64,000 bases of DNA from Cytophagaceae bacterium (GTDB lineage: Bacteria; Bacteroidota; Bacteroidia; Cytophagales; Spirosomataceae). The notes under the pieces are model-generated. The model searched no databases, was not told the DNA's origin, and saw only the letters and a program-made list of their open reading frames with translations. Made by a program: the position numbers and the translations under genes. Of this stretch, positions 52,507-60,773 are shown piece after piece. Location: the NCBI GenBank assembly GCA_005791165.1, contig SXXW01000025.1, positions 1 through 64,000 on the forward strand. Direction: 5' to 3'. The number at the start of each line of letters is the position of its first letter. Position 1 is the first letter of the stretch.

Positions 52507-52946
52507 TGACATTAGACGAGGATGCATACTACATGAGTTTAGCTCTAAAACAAGCTGAACGCGCATTGGAAGACGAAGAAATTCCAGTGGGTGCTGTGGT
52601 CGTATGCCAAGGAAAAATTGTGGCAAAAGCCTATAATCAGACAGAAATGCTGACCGACGTGACCGCACATGCCGAAATGTTAGCCATCACATCTGCTGCT
52701 CAAACCATTGGAGCCAAATATTTAAAAGATTGTACGCTTTATGTGACATTAGAGCCCTGTTTGATGTGTGCTGGAGCCATTTATTGGTCTCAGTTAGGCC
52801 GATTAGTATTCGGGGCATCGGAGGATAAAAGAGGTTTTTTAAGTGTTGGGAAAGATGTTTTACATCCCAAAACAAATGTGACCGCAGGAATTTTAGCGGA
52901 TGAATCAGCGCTGCTGTTAAAGGAATTTTTTTCCATGCGGCGGTAA
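52506..52946 (+). CDS. tadA: tRNA-specific adenosine deaminase TadA-like
   Basis: The 146-residue protein has the cytidine/adenosine deaminase zinc sites: HAE in DVTAHAEMLAI and PCxxC in LEPCLMCAGAIYWSQLGRLVFG. TadA changes A34 to inosine in tRNA-Arg(ACG), an essential modification. The RNA-contact residues cannot be confirmed by eye, so a guanine deaminase role is an alternative, but size and the LEPCLMCAGA motif favour TadA. It begins at the last base of the aroC stop codon and so is coupled to it. Confidence 0.88.
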   Translation: MTLDEDAYYMSLALKQAERALEDEEIPVGAVVVCQGKIVAKAYNQTEMLTDVTAHAEMLAITSAAQTIGAKYLKDCTLYVTLEPCLMCAGAIYWSQLGRLVFGASEDKRGFLSVGKDVLHPKTNVTAGILADESALLLKEFFSMRR

Positions 52947-53059
52947 AAAAAAGGAGTTTTAACATGGTAGGATTATCAATGATTTGTAATTTTATCTTTC
53001 AATACGTTTTATACCCAGGTAGAAATTTTTCTGCCCTTTAAACATAAATTAATATCGAT

Positions 53060-53671
53060 ATGTCTTTTGAACTAGCCCCCTTGCCTTATGCAAACAATGC
53101 ATTAGAGCCAAATTTTGACGCTTTGACGATGGAGATCCACCATGATCGTCACCATAATGCTTATGTCACAAATTTAAATGCAGCCGTAACAGGTACTCCA
53201 TTAGAAGGAAAAACGTTGTTGGAATTATTTTCAACAATATCCACATTGTCACCCGCTGTAAGAAATAATGGCGGTGGTCATTATAATCATGATTTATTTT
53301 GGAATATTTTATCCCCTACGGGTGGCGGTGCGCCTGTTGGCACCTTAGGTAAAGCAATCGACGCTAAATTTGGTTCATTTGATGGCTTTAAGGAAGAATT
53401 TAAAAAAGCTTCCATCACTCGCTTTGGTTCAGGCTGGGCTTGGTTAGTGGCCCAAAAAGACGGTTCAGTGGCTGTTTCTTCGACACCCAACCAAGATAAT
53501 CCTTTAATGGATGTGGCAGATGTAAAAGGGTTCCCTGTGATTGGATTAGATGTTTGGGAGCACGCTTATTATTTAAAGTTTCAAAATAAACGTCCGGATT
53601 ATGTTGACACATTTTGGAATGTAGTGGATTGGAATAAGGCGGAAGCACGTTATTTAACCGCTCAGAAATAA
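53060..53671 (+). CDS. Superoxide dismutase, Mn/Fe family
   Basis: The 203-residue protein has the four metal ligands: His in [13 protein letters not shown], His in [11 protein letters not shown], and Asp and His in [11 protein letters not shown]. The signature NNGGGHYNH and the later TPNQDNPL with its glutamine are typical of the manganese-specific form, but metal choice in Bacteroidota is often cambialistic. It destroys superoxide in the cytoplasm; there is no signal peptide. It has its own leader of 113 bases after tadA, with a small hairpin at 53018-53035, and a terminator after it. Symbol sodA or sodB not assigned because metal use is uncertain. Confidence 0.96.
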   Translation: MSFELAPLPYANNALEPNFDALTMEIHHDRHHNAYVTNLNAAVTGTPLEGKTLLELFSTISTLSPAVRNNGGGHYNHDLFWNILSPTGGGAPVGTLGKAIDAKFGSFDGFKEEFKKASITRFGSGWAWLVAQKDGSVAVSSTPNQDNPLMDVADVKGFPVIGLDVWEHAYYLKFQNKRPDYVDTFWNVVDWNKAEARYLTAQK

Positions 53672-53679
53672 ATTTTAAA

Positions 53680-53709
53680 GGAGAGATTTTAAATTCTCCC
53701 CCTTTTTTT
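53680..53709 (+). terminator. Intrinsic terminator after superoxide dismutase gene
   Basis: GGAGA (53680-53684) pairs with TCTCC (53695-53699) around an AT-rich loop, followed by CCC and a seven-T tract. The stem is short but the T-tract is good. Confidence 0.6.
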
Positions 53710-53719
53710 GATTTCAGTT

Positions 53720-53749
53720 TTGCAATATACCTTCCATTTTGTATTTTTG
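53720..53749 (+). promoter_or_regulatory. Bacteroidota-type promoter for tRNA-His
   Basis: TTG at 53720-53722, 19 bases, then TATTTTTG at 53742-53749 match the consensus fully. The start is expected near 53757, just upstream of the tRNA. Confidence 0.65.
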
Positions 53750-53760
53750 CAGTCCTAAAT

Positions 53761-53838
53761 GGCGGTTGTAGCTCAGTTGGTTAGAGTAGGCGTTTGTGGT
53801 GCGCTTGGTCGTGGGTTCGAGTCCCATCATCCGCCCCA
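53761..53838 (+). tRNA. tRNA-His (GTG)
   Basis: The cloverleaf reads with an extra 5' G (G-1) opposite discriminator C73, the hallmark of tRNA-His, an anticodon loop TTGTGGT with anticodon GTG, a T arm GTGGG-TTCGAGT-CCCAT and an encoded 3' CCA. The acceptor stem is GCGGTTG against CATCCGC, with one T-T opposition at pair 5:68. The D stem closes with a G-T pair and the anticodon stem has two wobble pairs. It is a stand-alone gene with its own promoter and terminator. Confidence 0.93.
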
Positions 53839-53852
53839 TTTTAGAAAAGGAG

Positions 53853-53882
53853 AGTCCCGGTAGCAATGCTGGGACTTTTTTA
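53853..53882 (+). terminator. Intrinsic terminator after tRNA-His
   Basis: AGTCCC at 53853-53858 pairs with GGGACT ending at 53876, with further weaker pairing inside, followed by a T-tract (TTTTTTATT). It separates the tRNA from the carotenoid gene that begins at 53897. Confidence 0.75.
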
Positions 53883-53896
53883 TTAAACTTGTAGAT

Positions 53897-54532
53897 ATGA
53901 ATCCCGTTTTTCTAAAGCGTTTTTTGATGGTATTGTATGCAGCTGGCTTAATTGGCATGCATATCCCTGCGACTCAAAATTTATTCATTTCATTGGTTCC
54001 TTTAAACCTTTGGTTTACAGCATTTATTTGTATTTTCTACCATCCAAGGCCCTCTTTTAGTACTTATTTAGTCTTATTATTTATTGCGATCGCTGCTTGG
54101 TTAGTCGAGGTGCAGGGTGTTCGAACGGGTTTGATTTTTGGAAGTTATAGTTATGGAAAAACTCTAGGATTGAAGTTGGCAGATGTGCCGATCACCATCG
54201 GATTGAATTGGATAATTTTATTAATGAGTACAAACGCCGTGGTGGAAGAGTGGAATGCAGGGGGAAAAATAGGTAAAGCGGCTTTAGGTGCAGGTTTAAT
54301 GACGGCATTGGATTTATTGATTGAGCCGGTGGCGGTTCATTTTGATTTTTGGCATTGGTCAAATGTCCAAGTACCTGCTCAGAATTTTGTAGCTTGGTGG
54401 GTCATTAGTTTTTTCTTTCAATATGTTTATCAGTCGGGTCCATGGCCTTCAAAATCTAGTCTCTTTCGTTTAATTGCTTTGCTCCAATTTCTGTTTTTCT
54501 TAGGTCATTGGCTCTTATTGCAATTTTTTTGA
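53897..54532 (+). CDS. Carotenoid biosynthesis protein (CruF/DUF422 family)
   Basis: The 211-residue membrane protein has about seven hydrophobic segments and the DUF422 motifs WLVEVQGVRTGLIFGSYSYG, GLNWIILLMSTNAVVEEW and LDLLIEPVAVHFDFWHW. Relatives hydrate carotenoid end groups (CruF, bacterioruberin-type hydratase), and Bacteroidota homologues sit in pigment clusters. The other pigment genes (crtB, crtI, crtY) are not in this window. The next gene, 57 bases after the stop, encodes a CarH-like regulator. The stop codon lies within a direct repeat at 54526-54554. Confidence 0.82.
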   Translation: MNPVFLKRFLMVLYAAGLIGMHIPATQNLFISLVPLNLWFTAFICIFYHPRPSFSTYLVLLFIAIAAWLVEVQGVRTGLIFGSYSYGKTLGLKLADVPITIGLNWIILLMSTNAVVEEWNAGGKIGKAALGAGLMTALDLLIEPVAVHFDFWHWSNVQVPAQNFVAWWVISFFFQYVYQSGPWPSKSSLFRLIALLQFLFFLGHWLLLQFF

Positions 54533-54557
54533 TTTAAAACATTTTTGATTTAAATCA
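54526..54557. promoter_or_regulatory. Direct repeat and palindrome between the carotenoid and MerR genes
   Basis: TTTTTGATTTAAA occurs at 54526-54538 and again at 54542-54554, a 16-base period. The second copy extends into the perfect 12-base palindrome TGATTTAAATCA (54546-54557). The pattern lies directly upstream of the MerR/B12 regulator gene and overlaps the end of the previous gene, a typical position for an autoregulatory operator. Binding is inferred. Confidence 0.4.
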
Positions 54558-54589
54558 GTTTATATCAATCATATATAATTTATAATTCT

Positions 54590-55474
54590 ATGAGTTCTTA
54601 TTCAATAAAAGATTTAGAGCATTTAAGCGGAATTAAAGCACATACTTTACGGATATGGGAACAACGCTATGGAATTTTAAATCCTTGTAGGAGTGATACC
54701 AACATCCGTTCATATGGCGATGTGGAATTAAAATTAGTATTGAATATAGCTTTATTACAAGATAAGGGAGGTTTCAAGATTTCTGAAATTGCGAAGATGT
54801 CAGATGATGATATCTTTAATCATATACTTTCCCTTGCACAAGGCGAACTAGATTATCCCGAGCAGATTCAAGCGCTGACAATAGCCATGCTGGATTTGGA
54901 TGAAAACAAGTTTCAGCAATTGACCGAAAACATTGTCAAAAAGCAAGGATTTGAGAGTTATATATTGAATATCATTCATCCATTTATGCGTAGATTAGGA
55001 ACTCTCTGGCTTTCGGGTTCTGTCGGTCCTGCGCAGGAGCATTTTATTAGTCACTTGATTCGCCAAAAAGTAATTGCAGCCATTGATGCGCAAGACTTAA
55101 AATTGAAGCCTAACTCAAAAAAGTTTTTATTATACCTTCCCGAAGGCGAATTGCATGAAATAGGAATATTATTTGCTAACTACATTTTAAGAGCTCGAAA
55201 ACATTCCGTGGTTTATTTAGGACAGTCTTTGCCTTATGACGAATTAATATTGGCTTATAAAATTCATCAGCCTGACTATATTTTTTCTGTTTTTACCAGT
55301 GAACCTCATGTTGAATTGATTGATGAGTATTTGGATAAGATGGGTCAGGATTTACCGAACAGTAAAATTGTTTTAACAGGGTACCAGATACTCCAACCAT
55401 CATGTCATGTCCCTGAAAAGATACAATTGATGTGGGATTTTGAGTCTTTAATTAGTTTGGCAGATAATGCTTAA
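54590..55474 (+). CDS. CarH/LitR-like B12-dependent photoreceptor regulator (MerR family)
   Basis: The 294-residue protein joins a MerR helix-turn-helix (about 1-70, SIKDLEHLSGIKAHTLRIWEQRYGIL) to a cobalamin cap domain and a B12-binding Rossmann domain. The cap has the diagnostic Wx9EH: Trp140, Glu150 and His151. The Rossmann part has ExHxxG at 187-192 with the lower-ligand His189. In CarH these residues hold adenosylcobalamin, whose light-driven loss breaks the tetramer and frees DNA. Here the full set is conserved, so a light-sensing repressor is likely. It lies next to a carotenoid gene, its usual target. The 3' end overlaps manC by four bases. Confidence 0.88.
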   Translation: MSSYSIKDLEHLSGIKAHTLRIWEQRYGILNPCRSDTNIRSYGDVELKLVLNIALLQDKGGFKISEIAKMSDDDIFNHILSLAQGELDYPEQIQALTIAMLDLDENKFQQLTENIVKKQGFESYILNIIHPFMRRLGTLWLSGSVGPAQEHFISHLIRQKVIAAIDAQDLKLKPNSKKFLLYLPEGELHEIGILFANYILRARKHSVVYLGQSLPYDELILAYKIHQPDYIFSVFTSEPHVELIDEYLDKMGQDLPNSKIVLTGYQILQPSCHVPEKIQLMWDFESLISLADNA

Positions 55475-56535
55475 CTGAATTCTATGCCCACTTTAGTGGC
55501 TTCTTCTACAAATAATTTTACTTGTTGTTCTTGCTCCTTAGGGCAAATCATTAAGGCATTTCCATGTTCAGCAACGATGAAATTTTGTAATCCATGTATG
55601 ACGACTAATTTGTGATGCGGTGTCTTAATGATGCATTTTTCGGTGTCAAAAATGAGTACTTTCCCTTCAATCACATTTTGTTTTTCGTCCTTTTCCTTGA
55701 TCTCATAAAGTGATTTCCAGGTGCCCAGATCGGACCAACCAATATCTGAAAGGATTACTTTGACATTTTGAGCTTTTTCCATAATGCCGTTGTCAACGGA
55801 AATACTTTTGCAAACCCCATAAACTTTTCGGATAAACTCTTCTTCCTGATCCGTATAATAGGCATTTATTCCCTCTTCAAACTGCTCGGCCATACGCGAT
55901 AGCTGCTTTTCTAATTCTTTTTTGAACGTTGGAATACTAAAAACAAATATGCCTGCATTCCAGACATAATCGCCACTATCTAAAAATGCTTCGGCTAATT
56001 CAATGTTGGGTTTTTCCGTAAATGTTTTAACTACTTTGGCAATTTCACTACTAGGTTGATACTGAATATATCCATAACCGGTATCTGGGCGGGTAGGTAC
56101 AATGCCTAACGTGACCAAATGAGATTCGGATGCGGCATCTAATGCTTCCTTAATACGTGAGATAAAAGCATCTTCCTTTAGGATTACATGGTCTGCAGGA
56201 GCTACAATTAATTTTGCCTTAGGATGCTTTTTGCCAATTTTATAAGCGGCATAGGCAATACAAGGAGCGGTATTTCTTCTTTGCGGCTCTTTAAGAATTT
56301 GATCCGCATTCAAATATGGGAGTTGCTCCTGAACTAAATCCGCAAATTCACTACTGGTTACAACATAAATATTTTCTTTGGGAATGATTCCCTCAAATCG
56401 CTCAGCGGTTTGTTGGAGCATCGTTTTCCCCACCCCAAGCACATCATGAAATTGCTTAGGGTTTGCGCTTCTACTGATGGGCCAAAAGCGAGTTCCGATT
56501 CCCCCCGCCATAATAATTAAGAACGTATTTTTCAT
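55471..56535 (-). CDS. manC: Mannose-1-phosphate guanylyltransferase
   Basis: The 354-residue protein has the nucleotidyltransferase start IIMAGGIGTRFWPISR, the metal-site region VAPADHVIL, GYGYIQY, and VWNAGIFVF, SVDNGIMEKA and DIGWSDLGTWKSL. It makes GDP-mannose from GTP and mannose-1-phosphate, for polysaccharide or glycolipid synthesis. It lacks the C-terminal isomerase domain of bifunctional ManC/AlgA enzymes. It is downstream of the DUF3089 gene (one-base gap), so the two may be cotranscribed, and convergent with the CarH-like gene. Confidence 0.93.
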   Translation of the reverse strand: MKNTFLIIMAGGIGTRFWPISRSANPKQFHDVLGVGKTMLQQTAERFEGIIPKENIYVVTSSEFADLVQEQLPYLNADQILKEPQRRNTAPCIAYAAYKIGKKHPKAKLIVAPADHVILKEDAFISRIKEALDAASESHLVTLGIVPTRPDTGYGYIQYQPSSEIAKVVKTFTEKPNIELAEAFLDSGDYVWNAGIFVFSIPTFKKELEKQLSRMAEQFEEGINAYYTDQEEEFIRKVYGVCKSISVDNGIMEKAQNVKVILSDIGWSDLGTWKSLYEIKEKDEKQNVIEGKVLIFDTEKCIIKTPHHKLVVIHGLQNFIVAEHGNALMICPKEQEQQVKLFVEEATKVGIEFS

Positions 56536-56536
56536 A

Positions 56537-57583
56537 TCAGTGCTTTTGGCTCATAAATGCATCCACTCGGGCTTTTGCATTTTCCCGAATAGGTGCATAA
56601 AAAAGATTTAAATCAGCTTTATGCCAATTTTTTAAATGAACAAACTTCCGACCAAAAACATAAGGTGTATTGGTCCACAAGACCCCTAAATGATTTTGGG
56701 CATCCGCAAAATTTTTGACCCATTTAAATCCATAGGACACCCCTCCTGGATTTAATTCTTTAGGAGCAAAATTGTCGTCTAAGGTCCAAGTTAATGGATT
56801 AGTGGAGACCAATTCAGTCGGAGTATTAGGATGCCAGTCTGGTAAGTATCCTTGTAAAAAAGTGGTATATGCAATAAAACAACCTGTTTGGGTTGAGTTT
56901 TCACAGGGTTTTATGTTTTGAAATATATTTTTCGGTGTAGCTATTCCGATGATATAAGCAGAAACTAATTGCTTTTGAAGCTCTTTTCCATCAAAAAATT
57001 CTTGCATGAGTCTTGTTGCATGAACGGTTCCTTGGCTATGCGAAGCGATAATGATAGGCCTTCCCTCATTAAAATGAGACATGTAATAAAGGAATGCCTT
57101 CTTCACATCCGAATACGCCAGGTCCAAAGCGGCTGCTTTATCTTCTTTATAAGGGGTAACAAAAGCATGGTAATGTGCTTGTCTATAGCGAGGAGCATAT
57201 ATTCGCCCGGCAGCATTAAAAATAGTGGCTTGATTTAAAATGGTTGAACTATCCACAGCAGCATTCAAATAGCTGTCACTAAAACTTGCATTCCATTTAA
57301 ATTCATTCGTAGGCTCATAAGTTAGGATCGTAGGATGGATGAAAAAAACATCGGCTTTGGCTAATGATTGTTCATCATGAAAGGGCGATCCCTTAGGAAC
57401 TCGATCGGCCGCATCCTTTTTTGATGGTAAGGCTGCCCAATTATTAACATCTGCGTAGTCTGATTCAGGTGGAACAGGAGAATCTTTCCAGCGTACCTGT
57501 AATTTCACGGGCGTACTGGATTTGCAATTTTGCAATGTCAACGTGATAGCGCAAACAATCAAACACAATAAAAAATTTCTCAT
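56537..57583 (-). CDS. DUF3089 family lipoprotein, alpha/beta-hydrolase-like
   Basis: The 348-residue protein has a lipoprotein signal ending LQNC (Cys20) and a DUF3089 domain. The serine-hydrolase elbow is in IIIASHSQGTVHATRLM. Conserved parts include KADVFFIHPTIL at the start of the fold and APRYRQAH. It should be an envelope lipase or esterase with unknown substrate. The C-terminal half is the family's own and not a typical lid. A -7-like TACATTTG at 57601-57608 precedes it by about 18 bases. It is in a run with manC. Confidence 0.85.
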   Translation of the reverse strand: MRNFLLCLIVCAITLTLQNCKSSTPVKLQVRWKDSPVPPESDYADVNNWAALPSKKDAADRVPKGSPFHDEQSLAKADVFFIHPTILTYEPTNEFKWNASFSDSYLNAAVDSSTILNQATIFNAAGRIYAPRYRQAHYHAFVTPYKEDKAAALDLAYSDVKKAFLYYMSHFNEGRPIIIASHSQGTVHATRLMQEFFDGKELQKQLVSAYIIGIATPKNIFQNIKPCENSTQTGCFIAYTTFLQGYLPDWHPNTPTELVSTNPLTWTLDDNFAPKELNPGGVSYGFKWVKNFADAQNHLGVLWTNTPYVFGRKFVHLKNWHKADLNLFYAPIRENAKARVDAFMSQKH

Positions 57584-57600
57584 TGGACTACATTAATGAA

Positions 57601-57608
57601 CAAATGTA
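57601..57608 (-). promoter_or_regulatory. -7 element upstream of the DUF3089-manC run
   Basis: The complement of 57601-57608 is TACATTTG, matching TAnnTTTG, just upstream of the ATG at 57583. No clear -33 TTG is seen at the right spacing. Confidence 0.35.
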
Positions 57609-57748
57609 AGAAGAAAAGAGGCCTTTTTAAATACCGAAAAACAGTTAGATGGGTGATAACGTTTAAAAATCATGTTTTGAAATAAAAATATTTACTTAAA
57701 AAGTAGTAATTTTTTGATACAACAAGTGGCCTTTACATAAATCTTACG

Positions 57749-57756
57749 TAGCTTTG
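57749..57756 (+). promoter_or_regulatory. -7 element upstream of the second TonB receptor gene
   Basis: TAGCTTTG matches TAnnTTTG and would start transcription near 57763, 44 bases before the ATG at 57807. The corresponding -33 position reads TGG instead of TTG. Confidence 0.4.
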
Positions 57757-57806
57757 TTGCAAATTGTAACCTAATAATCAAAATAAGTAATTAACAAATC
57801 TTTATT

Positions 57807-60689
57807 ATGAAAAGAATTATTACTCAAATCTTACCCATTCTCGCTTTCATTTTCTCTATGAGCTTTGCTGCCATGGCACAAACCAAACTAGCTGGAAATG
57901 TTCGTGACGCTGCTTCAAAAGAAGCGCTTATTGGGGTTAGTATCTCTGTTAAAGGGAAAGTTATTGGTACTATTTCGGATGTTAAAGGTAATTTTTCCTT
58001 AAGCACAACGACACCACTTCCTTTCACTTTATCTGTTTCTATGGTCGGTTATGAACGCCAAGAAATCGTTGTATCATCAGCAAATTCAAATTTAAACATC
58101 TCTTTAAAAGAACAAGCGACTTTAGGTCAGGATGTTGTCGTATCTGCCTCTAGAATTGAAGAAAGCGTGCTACAATCTCCGGTGACCATTGAAAAAATGG
58201 ACATTCGTGCGATCAGAGAGTCAGCTGCACCTTCTTTTTATGATGCATTAAGAAATATGAAAGGAGTTGAAACCAGTACACAATCCCTTACTTTTTCATC
58301 CATCAATATGCGTGGATTTAATAGCAATGGTAATACACGTGTTGTTCAGTTAATTGACGGCATGGATAACCAAGCTCCAGGTTTAAACTTCTCAGTGGGA
58401 AATATCGTAGGTATTTCTGAGTTAGATTTAGAGGGAGTTGAATTACTTCCAGGTGCATCATCTGCTTTATATGGACCAAATGCTTTGAATGGAATTATTT
58501 TGATGAATTCAAAGTCACCGTTCTTATATCAAGGTTTAAGTGCTCAAGTAAAAGTTGGTGCCATGAGCGCATCAAATCGTTCTGAAGCGACTACTCCTTA
58601 CAGCGATATTTCAATTCGTTATGCGAAGGCTATCAATAACAAGTGGGCTTATAAAGTTAATTTTAATACATTAAGTGCAGAAGATTGGCAGTCAACAGAT
58701 TACCGTGATCAATCTTTATTGAATGGGTCAAAAATGGGACCTGGTAGTCGGATGGGAAATTTAGCCTATAATGGGGTTAGTATTTTTGGTGACGAGACTA
58801 ACGTTGAAATGTTATCTTCTTTGACTCCTTTATTAGGTGTTCCTACACATCCATTAACTGCGGGAATTAATCAAATCTCAAAAGCAACAGGTGGTTTATT
58901 ATCGCCAACAGCTATTTTAAATTACATCGTTCCGAAGTCTTTTATTTCTCGTGAAGGATATAAGGAAAGTGATTTAGCTTCTTATGCGAATCGCAATATG
59001 AAATTTAATGCAGCTTTGCATTATCGATTTAACGATAATGTAGAATTGATCTTACAAGGTTCTTATGGTTCAGGTACTACCTTGTATACAGGAGCTGATC
59101 GTTATTCGATCAAGAATTTCTCCATGGGACAATACAAGGCTGAATTGAAAGGAAGTAATTTCTTCTTGCGTGCTTACACAACTCAAGAGAATTCTGGCGA
59201 TGCGTATGCAACAGGAACTTTGGGCCAATTAGTAAATGAGGCGGCAACGCCTAGTACTTCTTGGTATCCTACTTATTTCGGTGCGTTCGCAGGAGCGGCT
59301 CTACAGAACTTTGGTACTGTTTTGGCAACCACACTAGCGCAAACGGGAAATCCTACTGCTGCAATAGGTAATGCTATTGCGAATACACAAGGGAAATTTG
59401 CTGCTTATCATGATGCAGCTCGTTTAACTGCTGATGGAGGAAGAAGATTAGTTCCAGGAACCGCAGCATTTAATGCAGCCGTGGAAGCAATTAAAAACAA
59501 ACCACTTCCAGCAGGCGCGAAATTCACAGATAAGTCTGCTCTTTATCACTATGAAGGAATGTATAACTTCACTGAGAAGTTTAACAAGAAATTAGAAATG
59601 ATTGTGGGAGCTAGCTATCAAGTATACGCTTTAAATTCAGAAGGTTCTTTGTTTGCCTTGAAAGCAGACGGAAGCGAGTTCACGATCAACGAATTTGGTG
59701 GATATATTCAATTAGGCAAGAAAATGTTTGCTGACAAGTTTAAATTGACAGGTTCTATGCGTTATGATAAGAACGAAAATTTTGAAGGCCAATTTAGCCC
59801 ACGTTTGACTGGGGTTTTAACTCAAGGACGTTCTAATTTCCGTGCTTCTTATCAAACAGGTTTCCGTATTCCAACGACACAAGATCAGTATATCAACTTA
59901 AATACTCCGTCAGCTCGTTTGCTAGGAGGTCTTCCAGTGGTTCAAGATCGTTATAAGTTATCGGGTAATTCATTTACCTTACAATCTGTGTTAGCTGGGA
60001 AGCCAGAGGTTTATACAGCTAAAGGTTGGAAGCCAGAGCAAGTTCAAACAGTTGAGTTTGGATATAAAGGATTTTTAGGAGATAAGTTATTGGCCGATTT
60101 CTATGTCTACCAATCTAACTTTACTAATTTCTCAGCAGGTATGGTTGTAGTTCAATTACCTTCTCAGCACAATGATGCAACGGTGGTAGGAAATAAAGTG
60201 TTCTCTTTCCCATCAAATGTTCAAAATGAAGTAGTTACAAACGGTTGGGGTTTAAGCTTAGATTACCAACTAGGATCTAACTGGGCTCTAGGAACAAACG
60301 TTTCATACAACGCTGTTAAGGATAATGGTGGTTTAGTGGATTACCAATTAGCCTTTAATACGCCTAATTACCGTACCAACGTAACCTTTGGAAACCGCAA
60401 CATCGGTGGATCTGGTTGGGGTTTCAGTACCGTTTGGAGATATCAAGAACAATTCGTTTGGCAATCGTCGATTGTTAACCAAGTGGTTAATCAATCTCAA
60501 CAAAGTTTAATTCCTGCTTTCCATACGTTAGATGCTCAGGTTAGCAAGAAATTATCTGCGATGAAGACTATTTTGAAAATAGGGGGTTCTAATTTATTAG
60601 GTGCTGCTTATACGACAGGATGGGCTAACCCAACGGTTGGAAGTATTTACTACGTTTCTTTAACTTTTGACCAGTTATTGAACAAGTAA
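57807..60689 (+). CDS. TonB-dependent outer-membrane receptor
   Basis: The 960-residue protein has a signal peptide (about 1-24, ending AMA), a carboxypeptidase-regulatory-like domain (about 28-110, LAGNVRDAASKEALIGVSISVKGK), a plug (about 115-245, MRGFNSNGNTRVVQLIDGMDNQAPG, GASSALYGPNALNGIILM) and a large barrel. About 90 residues around 480-575 (including NAAVEAIKNKPLPAGAK) are an Ala-rich insertion, probably an extracellular loop. The C-terminus ends DQLLNK and not in an aromatic, which is less usual. No SusD-like lipoprotein gene follows, so it is not a classical SusCD pair. Substrate unknown. A strong terminator follows. Confidence 0.92.
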   Translation: MKRIITQILPILAFIFSMSFAAMAQTKLAGNVRDAASKEALIGVSISVKGKVIGTISDVKGNFSLSTTTPLPFTLSVSMVGYERQEIVVSSANSNLNISLKEQATLGQDVVVSASRIEESVLQSPVTIEKMDIRAIRESAAPSFYDALRNMKGVETSTQSLTFSSINMRGFNSNGNTRVVQLIDGMDNQAPGLNFSVGNIVGISELDLEGVELLPGASSALYGPNALNGIILMNSKSPFLYQGLSAQVKVGAMSASNRSEATTPYSDISIRYAKAINNKWAYKVNFNTLSAEDWQSTDYRDQSLLNGSKMGPGSRMGNLAYNGVSIFGDETNVEMLSSLTPLLGVPTHPLTAGINQISKATGGLLSPTAILNYIVPKSFISREGYKESDLASYANRNMKFNAALHYRFNDNVELILQGSYGSGTTLYTGADRYSIKNFSMGQYKAELKGSNFFLRAYTTQENSGDAYATGTLGQLVNEAATPSTSWYPTYFGAFAGAALQNFGTVLATTLAQTGNPTAAIGNAIANTQGKFAAYHDAARLTADGGRRLVPGTAAFNAAVEAIKNKPLPAGAKFTDKSALYHYEGMYNFTEKFNKKLEMIVGASYQVYALNSEGSLFALKADGSEFTINEFGGYIQLGKKMFADKFKLTGSMRYDKNENFEGQFSPRLTGVLTQGRSNFRASYQTGFRIPTTQDQYINLNTPSARLLGGLPVVQDRYKLSGNSFTLQSVLAGKPEVYTAKGWKPEQVQTVEFGYKGFLGDKLLADFYVYQSNFTNFSAGMVVVQLPSQHNDATVVGNKVFSFPSNVQNEVVTNGWGLSLDYQLGSNWALGTNVSYNAVKDNGGLVDYQLAFNTPNYRTNVTFGNRNIGGSGWGFSTVWRYQEQFVWQSSIVNQVVNQSQQSLIPAFHTLDAQVSKKLSAMKTILKIGGSNLLGAAYTTGWANPTVGSIYYVSLTFDQLLNK

Positions 60690-60709
60690 AATTCATATAA
60701 AATTATCTT

Positions 60710-60742
60710 GAGGCTGTCCCTAAAAGGACAGCCTCTTTTTTT
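60710..60742 (+). terminator. Strong intrinsic terminator after the TonB receptor gene
   Basis: GAGGCTGTCC (60710-60719) and GGACAGCCTC (60726-60735) form a perfect 10-base-pair stem with a six-base loop, followed by seven T residues. Confidence 0.93.
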
Positions 60743-60743
60743 G

Positions 60744-60751
60744 TACCTTTG
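60744..60751 (+). promoter_or_regulatory. -7 element of the uvrA promoter
   Basis: TACCTTTG matches TAnnTTTG and starts one base after the T-tract of the preceding terminator; the start would be near 60758, 16 bases before the uvrA ATG. The -33 position falls within the terminator stem and has no TTG at the usual spacing. Confidence 0.45.
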
Positions 60752-60773
60752 CGAATTATATCTGATTTTTCAT

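Noticed and set aside
52964-53041. 25-codon frame with an AGGAG just upstream of the superoxide dismutase gene
   Set aside because: It has a nice Shine-Dalgarno-like spacing, but Bacteroidota rarely rely on that signal, and the peptide shows no domain or signal. Kept only as a possible leader peptide.
60708-60773. N-terminal extension of uvrA from a TTG at 60708
   Set aside because: The frame passes through a perfect terminator stem and the -7 element. The ATG at 60774 gives the usual UvrA start and length.
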